From Mesorhizobium huakuii (GTDB lineage: Bacteria; Pseudomonadota; Alphaproteobacteria; Rhizobiales; Rhizobiaceae), in the NCBI RefSeq assembly GCF_030160235.1, contig NZ_BSNY01000047.1, forward strand, positions 62,001-126,000: a stretch of 64,000 nt of DNA, in the 5' to 3' direction. The notes under the pieces were generated by a model. That model ran no database searches, was not told the origin of the DNA, and saw only the letters and a list, made by a program, of their open reading frames with translations. This document shows, piece by piece, positions 8,963 to 17,252 of this stretch; within the stretch, counting starts at the first letter, position 1; each line of letters begins with the position of its first letter. A program made the position numbers and the translations under genes.

Positions 8963-9073
8963 TTGCAAACCGATTTGGCTTGCCGGCCGAATGGCCTGTC
9001 CCTTAGGCTCTGGATGTTGGTTCATTATTTGAACCGTTATTTTGAATATAGACTTGCAAACCAAGCGGCTTGC
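8963..9073. promoter_or_regulatory. Triple palindrome array, candidate IclR operators
   Basis: Three palindromes lie between the divergent permease and IclR genes. A central 17-bp GGTTCA-TTATT-TGAACC spans 9019-9035. It is flanked by two near-copies of TTGCAAACC-N-GGCTTGC at 8963-8983 and 9054-9073, each itself an imperfect inverted repeat. Size and A/T-rich core fit IclR-family sites. The link to the adjacent regulator is inference from position. Confidence 0.5.
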
Positions 9074-9136
9074 TGTCAAGTTAATTCACACGTTAATTGA
9101 TTGCTTCTGCTGGGAGGCAAATGCCGGGAGGATGCA

Positions 9137-9907
9137 TTGGGGACGGTCGGCAAGGCGATTTCACTTCTGGAGCTGTTCACCGTGGCCGAGCCAGAACTCG
9201 GGCTGACCGATCTGGCGCGCCGGTCGGGCTTCGACAAGGCGACGACGCGGCGGCTGCTGGTGGCGCTGACGGGCCATGGCTTCGTCGAGCAGGACGCCGG
9301 CACGCGGCACTACAGGCTCGGCGCCGGCCTGTCACGGCTGGCGCGCATCCGCGAGGCGCGCTTCCCCTTCCTGCAGACCGCGGTGCCGCTGGTGCGGGAC
9401 CTGGCAAGCGCCACGGCCGAGACCGTGCATCTGTCGGAATTCGGCATCGACAGGCTGGTCACCGTCCATGTCGAGCATCCCGCCTGGGCGAACCGCGTCA
9501 ACATCGATATCGGCCAGCTTCTGCCCCTGCATTCGACCGCCTCGGGCATCGCCTATCTGGCCTTTGCCAGGGACGAGATCGTAAAGGCATGCCTGGCGGG
9601 TCCTCTCGAGGCCTTCACCGCGCATACGCTGATCGAGCCGGCCGCCATCTCCCGTTCCATGGCAGAGGCGCGCGAGCGCGGCTATTCGATCTCCGATCAG
9701 GGCCTGGAAGAAGGCGTCATATCCGTCGCGGCGGCAATCCTGTCGGCGGAAGGCTTCGCGCTCGGCACCATCGCCGTGGCGGCGCCCAAGGCAAGGACGA
9801 CGACGGCCGACATCACGCAACGCGGGCTTGCGGTGATGGCGGCCGCACGGGAGATTTCGATGCGCCTCAATGGCGACAATCTGCAAACCTTGAGGAGGCA
9901 GGCCTGA
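9137..9907 (+). CDS. IclR-family transcriptional regulator
   Basis: An N-terminal winged helix (AISLLELFTV, LTDLARRSGFDKATTRRLLVAL, near residues 6-45) is followed by the IclR effector domain with HSTASGIAYLAF and a C-terminal LGTIAVAAP segment, about 256 residues in all. I chose the TTG at 9137 because GGGAGG (9126-9131) precedes it by five bases; the frame is open a further 12 codons upstream to another TTG. It is the first gene of the rightward set and its TGA overlaps the ATG of the next gene. It probably controls both divergent operons of the island in response to the substrate or an intermediate. Confidence 0.88.
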   Translation: MGTVGKAISLLELFTVAEPELGLTDLARRSGFDKATTRRLLVALTGHGFVEQDAGTRHYRLGAGLSRLARIREARFPFLQTAVPLVRDLASATAETVHLSEFGIDRLVTVHVEHPAWANRVNIDIGQLLPLHSTASGIAYLAFARDEIVKACLAGPLEAFTAHTLIEPAAISRSMAEARERGYSISDQGLEEGVISVAAAILSAEGFALGTIAVAAPKARTTTADITQRGLAVMAAAREISMRLNGDNLQTLRRQA

Positions 9908-11187
9908 TGTCGGTAGAGACCACGCCCCGCATCCTGGTCATCGGCACCGGCGACACCAAGGCCGATGAGCTCTTGTTCATGAAAGCCTGCATCGAGGCAT
10001 CGGGCGGCAGCGCCGTGATGATGGATGTCAGCGTGCTGGGCAATCCGCCCTACAGCCCCGATCACGACAAGCACGCCGTGGCGCGGGCCGTCGACGTGAC
10101 CATCGAGGAGATCGTCGCCAGCGGTGACGAGAACACCGCCATGACGCTGATGGCGGGCGGGGCCGTGCAACTGGTGCGCCAGCTGCACCGCAACGGCGAG
10201 ATCGACGCTTTCATCGCCATAGGCGGCTCGATGGGCACAGACCTGGCGCTCGACGTGGCGCTTTCCCTGCCGCTCGGCGTGCCGAAATTCGTCGTCTCCA
10301 CCATCGCCTATTCGCACCTGATCCCGCCGGAGCGCGTCGCGCCCGACCTGATGATGATCCTCTGGGCCGGCGGGCTCTATGGCCTCAACTCGATCTGCAA
10401 GCTGGTGCTGTCGCAGGCCTGCGGCGCGGTTGTCGGCGCGGCCAGGATCGTGCTGGAGAGCCGTGCCTCGGTCCCGGCGACCGGGCCGAGCATCGGCATG
10501 ACCTCGCTCGGCAGCTCCTGCCTGCGCTACATGAAGACGCTGAAGCCGGCGCTGGAACGGCGCGGCTATGATGTCGCCGTCTTCCACACCACCGGAATGG
10601 GCGGCCGCGCCTTCGAATCGATCGCCGGCCAGGACCATTTCTGCGCTGTCTTCGACTTCAGCCTGCAGGAGATCACCAACCATCTGGCCGGTTCCGTCGT
10701 CTCGTCCGGTAGCGACCGGCTGGAAAATGCCGGCGCCCGCGGCATTCCGCAGATCGCCGCGCCCGGCGCGGTCGACATGGTCGATTTGCCGACCTGGCAG
10801 GATTTGCCGGCTAAATTTTCCGATCGTCCTTTTCATGCTCATAACAGGCTGATCGCCTCGATCACCGTCGATGCCGATGATCGCCGCCAGGTCGCCAGGA
10901 CCATCGCGGCCAAGCTCGGCGCCTCGAAAGGGCGCTCCGCCTTCATCCTGCCCTCTGGCGGCATCCAGGAGTGGGACATGCAGGGCGAGCCGCTCCATGA
11001 GCCGGAAGCGCTTGCCGCCTTCGTCGACGAGATGCGCAAGGCGATTTCTCCCGGGGTCGAATTCCATGAGATCGACGCCCATATCAACAGCGACGATTTC
11101 GTCGCCAAGGCGTTGGAGATCTTCGACCGCTGGGTCGAGGAGGGCATCATCCCGCGCGGCCTGCCGGCCAAGGGGGTGGCCGCGTGA
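9907..11187 (+). CDS. Tm-1-like ATP-binding domain protein (UPF0261)
   Basis: This 426-residue protein matches the UPF0261/Tm-1-like family: an N-terminal nucleotide-binding part beginning ILVIGTGDTKADELLFM, with IGGSMGTDLAL and TSLGSSCLRYMKTL, then a C-terminal half with FHTTGMGGRAFE, AGARGIPQIAAPGAVD and a terminal HINSDDFVAKALEIFD. The tomato homologue Tm-1 blocks a viral replicase, but the bacterial role is not established. Translational coupling with IclR (TGATG overlap) and with the HAD gene (GTGAG overlap) places it firmly in the pathway operon. I do not assign a reaction. Confidence 0.8.
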   Translation: MSVETTPRILVIGTGDTKADELLFMKACIEASGGSAVMMDVSVLGNPPYSPDHDKHAVARAVDVTIEEIVASGDENTAMTLMAGGAVQLVRQLHRNGEIDAFIAIGGSMGTDLALDVALSLPLGVPKFVVSTIAYSHLIPPERVAPDLMMILWAGGLYGLNSICKLVLSQACGAVVGAARIVLESRASVPATGPSIGMTSLGSSCLRYMKTLKPALERRGYDVAVFHTTGMGGRAFESIAGQDHFCAVFDFSLQEITNHLAGSVVSSGSDRLENAGARGIPQIAAPGAVDMVDLPTWQDLPAKFSDRPFHAHNRLIASITVDADDRRQVARTIAAKLGASKGRSAFILPSGGIQEWDMQGEPLHEPEALAAFVDEMRKAISPGVEFHEIDAHINSDDFVAKALEIFDRWVEEGIIPRGLPAKGVAA

Positions 11188-11852
11188 GTGCTGTTCCGGC
11201 CCAGGCGCTCGTCCTCGATTTCGGCGGTGTCGTCACCCGCACGCTGTTCGAGACCCACGCCTTGACCGAACAGGCGCTCGGCCTGAAGCCCGGAACGCTG
11301 CAATGGCGCGGTCCATTCGATCCGGACAGCGATCCGCTGTGGCGCACCATGCAGGCCGACGAGATCAGCGAGCGTGACTATTGGCGCACCCGCACCAGCG
11401 AGGTCGGCCGGCTCGTCGGCGAGGATTGGCAGGCGATGGAAACCTTCGTCCAGCGCGCGCGTGGCGCCGAGCCGGAAAAGGTGGTGCGGCCCGAAGCCGA
11501 CCATGCCATCCGCGCCGTCCATGCCGCCGGCTTTCGCCTGGCGATCCTGTCCAACGAACTCGACCTGTTCTACGGCGCCGACTTTCGCCGGCGGCTGCCG
11601 CTGCTCGGCCTGTTCGGCGTGATCGTGGACGCCACCTATACCGGCATTTTGAAACCGGACCCGCGCGCCTATGGCTTCGTTACCGAGGCGCTCGGCCTGC
11701 CCGCCAGCGCCTGCGTGTTCGTCGACGACCAGCAGCGCAATGTCGATGGCGGCCGTGCCGCCGGCATGCGCACGGTGCATTTCGACGTTGCCCGGCCGGC
11801 GCGGTCCTATGCCGAAGCCCTTGCCCATTTCGACCTCGTCCCAGCTGCCTGA
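11184..11852 (+). CDS. HAD-superfamily hydrolase
   Basis: A 222-residue haloacid-dehalogenase-fold protein. Motif I is altered to LDFGGVV, so the second aspartate of the usual DxD is Gly, as in some DUF-type or dehalogenase-like subfamilies. Motif II ILSNE, motif III Lys in GILKPDP and motif IV FVDDQQRN are present. The GTG start overlaps the end of the Tm-1-like gene by 4 bases. The missing Asp acid/base residue argues against a standard phosphatase; epoxide-hydrolase-N-like or dehalogenase-like members also have this form. The substrate is unknown, and the setting suggests a role in the same catabolic route. Confidence 0.8.
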   Translation: MSAVPAQALVLDFGGVVTRTLFETHALTEQALGLKPGTLQWRGPFDPDSDPLWRTMQADEISERDYWRTRTSEVGRLVGEDWQAMETFVQRARGAEPEKVVRPEADHAIRAVHAAGFRLAILSNELDLFYGADFRRRLPLLGLFGVIVDATYTGILKPDPRAYGFVTEALGLPASACVFVDDQQRNVDGGRAAGMRTVHFDVARPARSYAEALAHFDLVPAA

Positions 11853-11873
11853 GACCATTTGCGGAGCCTTGTG

Positions 11874-13223
11874 ATGCGCGACATCAATTTCCTCACCGAG
11901 ACCAATGCCAGGCCGATCTGGCATCCGATGGCGCATCCTGCCGAGATGCGGGCCAATCCGCCCAAGGTGATCATGAAAGGCGAGGGTGTCACCGTCACCG
12001 ACATCGATGGCAAGAGCGTGCTCGACGCCGTCGGCGGCCTGTGGAACGTCAATCTCGGCTACAGCTGCGACCCGATCAAGGAGGCGATCGCCGACCAGCT
12101 CGGCGCGCTGCCTTACTATTCCGGCTTTCGCGGCACCTCGACCGGACCGTCGATCGAACTCGCCTACGAGCTTTCCGAATGGTTCGCGCCGGAAGGCATG
12201 GTGCGGACCTTCTTCACCTCGGGCGGTTCGGATTCGGTCGAGACAGCACTGCGGCTGGCCCGGCAATACTGGAAGATTCGTGGCCAGGGCGACCGCACCA
12301 AATTCCTCGCCTTGAAGAAGGGCTATCACGGCACGCATTTCGGCGGTGCCTCGGTCAACGGCAACGCCAATTTCCGCCGCAACTACGAGCCGCTCTTGCC
12401 TGGCGTCTTCCATATTCCCGCACCCTGGACCTTCCGCAACCCGTTCGACGAGACCGATCCGGCGCGGCTGGCCAAACTCTGCGCCAAGGCGCTGGAGGAC
12501 GAGATCGCCTTCCAGGGCGGCGACACCATCGCCGCCTTCATCATGGAGCCGGTTCTCGGCGCCGGCGGCGTCATCGTTCCGCATGAGAGCTTCATGCCGC
12601 TGGTGCGCGAGATCTGCGACCGCCACGAAATCCTGCTGATCGCCGACGAGGTGGTGACAGGCTTCGGCCGCACCGGCGCGTGGTCGGGCTCGCGGCTGAC
12701 GGAAGTGAAGCCGGATTTCATGACCATCGCCAAGGCGATCACCTCGGGCTATTTCCCGCTCGGCGCGACCTTGATCGGCGCCAAGGTCGCCGATGTGTTC
12801 GAGGCCGACAAGACCAGCTTCGGGTCGATCGGCCATGGCTACACCTATTCCGGCCACCCGGTCGGCTGCGCGGCGGGGCTGGCGGCGCTTGCCGAGACCA
12901 AACGGCTTCGCCTCAATGAGAATGCGGCCGCGCGCGGCGTCGAGCTTGGGGCGGTGCTGGAAGGCCTGAAGGCGAAACATGCCATCGTCGGTGATGTCCG
13001 TTACAAGGGCCTGATGGCGGCGCTGGAACTGGTCTCGGACCGGGCAACCAAGAAGCCCACCGACAAGAAGACCATGGCCGTGGTTTCGGAGGCCGCCTAC
13101 GAGGCCGGCGTCATGCTGCGCGTCTCTGGCAACAACATCATCCTGTCGCCGCCGCTCATCATCAGCGCCGCCGATGTCGCGAAGATCGGCGAAGCGCTGG
13201 ATGCCGGACTGTCGAAGGTCTGA
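11874..13223 (+). CDS. Class III PLP aminotransferase (omega-aminotransferase type)
   Basis: This 449-residue fold-type I enzyme has GGLWNVNLGY near the N-terminus, SGGSDSVETALRLARQYW, the LIADEVVTGFGRTG segment with the PLP-pairing Asp, and TIAKAITSGYFPLGA with the Schiff-base Lys. It resembles beta-alanine:pyruvate, taurine:pyruvate and other omega-amino acid aminotransferases. The ATG at 11874 follows GGAG (11863-11866) by seven bases. It lies 21 bp after the HAD gene and 29 bp before a second class III enzyme. Two different class III enzymes in one operon suggest two successive amine-removing steps or alternative substrates. Confidence 0.88.
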   Translation: MRDINFLTETNARPIWHPMAHPAEMRANPPKVIMKGEGVTVTDIDGKSVLDAVGGLWNVNLGYSCDPIKEAIADQLGALPYYSGFRGTSTGPSIELAYELSEWFAPEGMVRTFFTSGGSDSVETALRLARQYWKIRGQGDRTKFLALKKGYHGTHFGGASVNGNANFRRNYEPLLPGVFHIPAPWTFRNPFDETDPARLAKLCAKALEDEIAFQGGDTIAAFIMEPVLGAGGVIVPHESFMPLVREICDRHEILLIADEVVTGFGRTGAWSGSRLTEVKPDFMTIAKAITSGYFPLGATLIGAKVADVFEADKTSFGSIGHGYTYSGHPVGCAAGLAALAETKRLRLNENAAARGVELGAVLEGLKAKHAIVGDVRYKGLMAALELVSDRATKKPTDKKTMAVVSEAAYEAGVMLRVSGNNIILSPPLIISAADVAKIGEALDAGLSKV

Positions 13224-13252
13224 CAGGGATACAACGGAGTTTCGAGAGACAA

Positions 13253-14575
13253 ATGGCACACCCGCGGAAGATTTCGGCGCACGGAACGCAGGCCGAGGAG
13301 ACGCTGATTGGCCGGCGTGGCCGCCTGCTCGGTGCGAAATCGCAATTGTTCTATGACGAGCCGGTGCATCTGGTGCGCGGCGAAGGCGTTTGGCTCCATG
13401 ACGCCGACGGCCGCCAATATCTCGACGCCTACAACAATGTCGCCCATGTCGGCCACTGCCACCCGCATGTCGTCGAGGCGCTGTGCCGGCAGGCAAGCCT
13501 GCTCAACACCCATACGCGCTATCTGCACACCGCCATCCTCGACTATGTCGAGCGGCTGACCGCGACCTTCGATGCCAGCCTGTCGACCGCCATCCTCACC
13601 TGCACCGGCAGCGAGGCCAACGACATCGCGCTGCGCATGGCGCAGGCGACATCAGGCCAGATGGGCATCATCGCCACCGACGCCACCTATCACGGCAACA
13701 CCACGGCGGTTTCGCAGCTCTCAACGCGCATGCCGCCGGTCGGCGGCCGTGCGCCCTATGTCCGGCTGGTGCCCGCGCCCGACAGTTTTCGCCATCCCGA
13801 CGCGATGGCCGACGGCAAGGCGTTCGGCGACGCCGTGCGCGAAGCGATCGCTTCGCTGGCAAAGGACGGCATCGGCCTGTCCGGCATGATCCTCTGCCCG
13901 CTGCTTGCCAATGAAGGCTTTCCGACGCTGCCCAGCGGCTTCTTCGATGACGCCGTGGCGGCGGTGCGTGAGGCCGGCGGGCTGGTCATCGCCGACGAGG
14001 TGCAGCCCGGCTTCGGCCGCACCGGCAGCCATTTCTGGGGCCATCAGCGTGCCGGCTTCGTTCCCGACATCGTCACCATGGGCAAGCCGATGGGCAATGG
14101 CCACCCGGTCGCCGCTGTCGTCACCACTTCAGAGATCCTGGCGACGTTTCGCAACGCTTTCCGCTACTTCAACACCTTTGGCGGCAATCCGGTTTCCTGC
14201 GCGGTCGCCAATGCCGTCCTCGATGTCCTGGAAGACGAAAACCTTGTCGCCAACGCGCGCGACGTAGGCATCTACGCACTTAGCCTGCTGCGGCCGCTGG
14301 CCGACCGGCATGACTGCATCGGCGAGGTCAGGGGCGCCGGCCTGTTCTTCGGCGCCGAACTGGTCCATGACCGCGAGACCCGCGAGCCCGCGCCCGACAT
14401 AGCCGGGCGCGCCATCAACGCCATGCGGGATCGCGGCGTGCTGATGGGCAAGACCGGCATCCACGGCAATGTGCTGAAGATCCGCCCGCCCATGCCGTTC
14501 TCCCGCGCCCATGCCGAGCTTTTGATCGGCACGCTCGACGAAGTGCTTGGTGGGGTCGGCGGAGTGATGGCGTGA
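13253..14575 (+). CDS. Class III PLP enzyme, AGXT2L1/PHYKPL-type ammonio-phospho-lyase candidate
   Basis: This 440-residue protein belongs to the class III aminotransferase fold. The stretch NNVAHVGHCHP (61-71), LLNTHTRYLH (83-92), FVPDIVTMGKPMGNGHPV (269-286, PLP Lys278) and NTFGGNPVSCAV (307-318) closely follow the remembered sequence of human ethanolamine-phosphate phospho-lyase AGXT2L1, including the C-terminal VLKIRPPM. Such enzymes eliminate phosphate and ammonia from O-phospho amino alcohols to give aldehydes. The next gene, overlapping by 4 bases, encodes an APH-fold kinase that could supply the phosphorylated substrate. An alanine-glyoxylate type transaminase is the alternative reading. 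Confidence 0.8.
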   Translation: MAHPRKISAHGTQAEETLIGRRGRLLGAKSQLFYDEPVHLVRGEGVWLHDADGRQYLDAYNNVAHVGHCHPHVVEALCRQASLLNTHTRYLHTAILDYVERLTATFDASLSTAILTCTGSEANDIALRMAQATSGQMGIIATDATYHGNTTAVSQLSTRMPPVGGRAPYVRLVPAPDSFRHPDAMADGKAFGDAVREAIASLAKDGIGLSGMILCPLLANEGFPTLPSGFFDDAVAAVREAGGLVIADEVQPGFGRTGSHFWGHQRAGFVPDIVTMGKPMGNGHPVAAVVTTSEILATFRNAFRYFNTFGGNPVSCAVANAVLDVLEDENLVANARDVGIYALSLLRPLADRHDCIGEVRGAGLFFGAELVHDRETREPAPDIAGRAINAMRDRGVLMGKTGIHGNVLKIRPPMPFSRAHAELLIGTLDEVLGGVGGVMA

Positions 14576-15600
14576 ACGCGGTTTTCGAGCGAGCCGAGCC
14601 TGAGACGGCAGCGGATGTCACGGCACTTGCCCGGCATGCTCTCGCTTATTGGGGCGTCCGCGACGGCGAACCGGAACTGCTGAAATACCGCGAGAACGCG
14701 GTCTTCCGCGTCCGTCTGGCTGATGGCCGACCGGCGGCCATGCGCATCCATCGGCTTGGCTATCGCACGGATGCCGCGCTGCGCTCGGAACTGCAATGGA
14801 TGGGCTTCCTGCAATCGGCCGGCATCGCCACGCCGTCTCCGGTGCCGACACCGGCCGGCGATCTGTTCGTGCTTGTCGGCACGGATGCTTCAGGGCCGCC
14901 CCGCCAAGCCGATTGCCTGAGCTGGCTCGAAGGCCGCGCTGTCGGCGCGCGAGGCGTGCCCCTGGCCTACACGCCGGAACAGGCGAGGCAGGTCTTCACC
15001 GCAATCGGCCGAACCATCGCGCAGATGCATACTATCAGCGCCGGCTGGACGCCGCCCGCCGGCTTTGCCCGCCATGCCTGGGATTTCGACGGCTTCTTCG
15101 GCCCGAGCCCGACTTGGGGCCGTTTCGAGACCTCGCCCTTTCTCGACGGTCCGCGCCGCGACCTTGTTTTGCGGGCACGGGACAAGGCCGTGAAGGCGCT
15201 TTCGCAGCATGAGCGCAGCCCTCGCAATTTCGGCATCATCCATGCCGACCTGGTGCGGGAGAACGTGCTTCTCCATAACGGCGCGGTGCGCATCATCGAC
15301 TTCGACGATTGCGGCGATGGCTGGCACATGTACGACCTTGCCGTTGCTCTGTATCAGAACCGGCAGGAGCCACTCTACCCGCTGATCGAGGCATCGCTGA
15401 TCGGGGGCTACCGGCAGGAGCGGGACCTGACCGAGCAGGATGTCGCCGCGCTACCGCTGTTCGCCGCGCTGCGGTCATTCGCGTTTCTGGGTTGGGTGCA
15501 GAGCCGCGTCGAGGGCGATATCACCAGGGAGGTCGGCCTGCGCATGTCCAACATCGCGGCCGATGTGGTGATCGCCTATCTCAGGCGAAATGAATGCTGA
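14572..15600 (+). CDS. APH-fold small-molecule kinase, candidate amino-alcohol/hydroxy-amino acid kinase
   Basis: This 342-residue protein has the aminoglycoside phosphotransferase/choline kinase fold: an N-terminal lobe with LLKYRENAVFRV, a Brenner-type catalytic motif HADLVRENV (224-232) and the metal-binding DFDDCG (243-248). It starts with an ATGA overlap on the phospho-lyase candidate, so the two are co-translated. Hydroxylysine kinase and ethanolamine kinase share this fold and partner with phospho-lyases in known pathways. This pairing supports a kinase/lyase couple here; antibiotic resistance is less likely. Its end overlaps the convergent hpaH by 20 bases. Confidence 0.8.
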   Translation: MNAVFERAEPETAADVTALARHALAYWGVRDGEPELLKYRENAVFRVRLADGRPAAMRIHRLGYRTDAALRSELQWMGFLQSAGIATPSPVPTPAGDLFVLVGTDASGPPRQADCLSWLEGRAVGARGVPLAYTPEQARQVFTAIGRTIAQMHTISAGWTPPAGFARHAWDFDGFFGPSPTWGRFETSPFLDGPRRDLVLRARDKAVKALSQHERSPRNFGIIHADLVRENVLLHNGAVRIIDFDDCGDGWHMYDLAVALYQNRQEPLYPLIEASLIGGYRQERDLTEQDVAALPLFAALRSFAFLGWVQSRVEGDITREVGLRMSNIAADVVIAYLRRNEC

Positions 15601-16381
15601 CCGTTCCCGAACTGCCGAAATCGGCGACGATCGTGTCGCCGGGCCGCGCTTCGACCGGACGCACGAACGAGCCCGACAGCACCACTTCGCCGGCAGCGAT
15701 CGACATGCCGTAGCGCGCGAGCCGGTCGGCCAGCCAGGCGATGCCCATCGCCGGATGGTTGAGCACGCCGGCGCCGAGCCCGGTCTCCTCGACCTCGGCA
15801 TTGCGCGAGACGATGGCGCCGATCCAGCGCATGTCGACCTCATCGGGCCGCTGCGGCCGCCCGCCGATGACGATGCCGGCATTGGCGGCATTGTCGGAAA
15901 TCGTGTCGAAGAAGGTGCGCGCCTTCTTCGTCTCCGCATTGATGCGCTCGATGCGCGTGTCGAGGATTTCCAGCGCCGGCGTGATGTAGTCGGTGGCATT
16001 GAGCACATCCAAGAGGGTCACCCCCGGCCCTTTAAGCGGCGCTTTCATGACGAAGGCGATCTCGGCCTCGACGCGCGGCTGGATGAAGCGGCCGGCCGGA
16101 ACAGTCGCGCCGTCGTTGAAGAACATGTCGTCGAACAGCACGCCGGAATCCGGCGTGTCGATGGCCAGCGCATATTGCATCGCCTTGGAGGTCAGGCCGA
16201 TCTTCCAGCCCTTCGGTTTCAGCCCGGCATCGATCTTGCGCGTCACCAGCGCCGCCTGGACGCGATAGGCGTCCTCCATGGTCGCTTGCGGGTAATCGAG
16301 GCTGAGCAGCCGGATCTGGCGGCGCGAACGCTCGGCCTCGAACAGCCGGCTGGCGGCGTCTTCCACTTGCTCCGGGGTCAT
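15581..16381 (-). CDS. hpaH: 2-oxo-hept-4-ene-1,7-dioate hydratase HpaH
   Basis: This 266-residue protein of the hydratase/decarboxylase family has GWKIGLTSKAMQ, QPRVEAEIAFV (metal-binding Glu residues) and HPAMGIAWLADRLA, all typical of HpaH/HpcG and MhpD. It adds water to the ring-cleavage-derived dienoate in homoprotocatechuate degradation. Its ATG overlaps the hpaG stop by 4 bases, so it ends the leftward hpaF-E-D-G-H operon. Confidence 0.92.
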   Translation of the reverse strand: MTPEQVEDAASRLFEAERSRRQIRLLSLDYPQATMEDAYRVQAALVTRKIDAGLKPKGWKIGLTSKAMQYALAIDTPDSGVLFDDMFFNDGATVPAGRFIQPRVEAEIAFVMKAPLKGPGVTLLDVLNATDYITPALEILDTRIERINAETKKARTFFDTISDNAANAGIVIGGRPQRPDEVDMRWIGAIVSRNAEVEETGLGAGVLNHPAMGIAWLADRLARYGMSIAAGEVVLSGSFVRPVEARPGDTIVADFGSSGTVSIHFA

Positions 16382-17244
16382 GGAGCTGCCTCGTCGACGA
16401 CGCTGTTGCTGAGCACGCCGATGCCGTCGGCCTCGACCTCGATCACATCGCCCGGCTTCAACCAGACCGGCGGGTCGAAACGCGCGCCGGCGCCGGTCGG
16501 CGTGCCGGTGACGATGATATCGCCTGGCACCAGCGTGGTGAAGGTGGAGATGTAGTTGATGATCTTGCGGAACGGAAAGATCATGCGGCTGGTGCGGTCC
16601 TGCTGGCGCATCTCGCCATTGACCCGGGTGGAAAGCGCAATGTCGGCGATCTGCGCCTCATCCGTGAACGGCACCAGCCACGGGCCGATCGAACCTGTAC
16701 GGTCGAAATTCTTGCCTTGCGTGACGTTGAACTTGGCATGCCGCACCCAGTCGCGGATGGTGCCCTCGTTGCACAAGGAGAGCGCGGCGATATGGCCGAG
16801 CGCTTCGGTCTCCGCGATGCGCCGGCCGCCCTTGCCGATGACGATGACGATTTCGCCCTCATAATCGAGCTGCGGCGATTCCGGCGGCCGCACCAGCGGC
16901 GCACCATGGCCGACGAAGGAGCGGGGAAAGCGGATGAACAGCGACGGGTTCGAGGGGGCTGCTTGGCCGTCCTTGTACTCCTCGTTGCGGTCCGGATAGT
17001 TGACGCCGACGCAGATGATCTTTTCCGGCGACGGGATCGGGATGTCGTAGGCGACGGCGTCGAGCGGGAACTCGGCGGCAAAGGCCTCGGCCTCCTCCGC
17101 CAGCCGCCGCAAGGCGCCGGCCTCGATCACCTCGCGTAATGTTGGCCACTGGCTGTGACGGGCCGAGAGGTCGACGACGCCCTTGCCAGTGACCGCGCCA
17201 TAACGCGCCTTGCCGCCGGCGGTGAAGGTGGCGAGCCGGTTCAT
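16378..17244 (-). CDS. hpaG: Fumarylacetoacetate hydrolase family protein, HpaG-like isomerase/decarboxylase
   Basis: A 288-residue single FAH-fold protein with IICVGVNYPDRNEEYK, the metal ligands in QLDYEGEIVIVIG and the C-terminal PGDIIVTGTPTGAGARFDPP. In E. coli, HpaG/HpcE is a fusion of two such domains with decarboxylase and isomerase activities. Only one domain is present here, so one step may come from another gene. The ATG at 17244 (MNRLATFTAGG) is chosen because the frame extends upstream only as a shadow of hpaD. It overlaps hpaH and follows hpaD by 8 bp. Confidence 0.85.
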   Translation of the reverse strand: MNRLATFTAGGKARYGAVTGKGVVDLSARHSQWPTLREVIEAGALRRLAEEAEAFAAEFPLDAVAYDIPIPSPEKIICVGVNYPDRNEEYKDGQAAPSNPSLFIRFPRSFVGHGAPLVRPPESPQLDYEGEIVIVIGKGGRRIAETEALGHIAALSLCNEGTIRDWVRHAKFNVTQGKNFDRTGSIGPWLVPFTDEAQIADIALSTRVNGEMRQQDRTSRMIFPFRKIINYISTFTTLVPGDIIVTGTPTGAGARFDPPVWLKPGDVIEVEADGIGVLSNSVVDEAAP

Positions 17245-17252
17245 GGCACTGC

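Noticed and set aside
10839-13496. An 885-codon open frame on the minus strand
   Set aside because: It lies antisense to the Tm-1-like, HAD and class III aminotransferase genes and reads as low-complexity Arg/Gly/Asp sequence with no family motif. High-GC coding DNA commonly leaves such open antisense frames.
14572-15600. Aminoglycoside resistance by the APH-fold kinase
   Set aside because: Its overlap with a phospho-lyase-like gene inside a catabolic operon points to metabolism. No mobile element is nearby.
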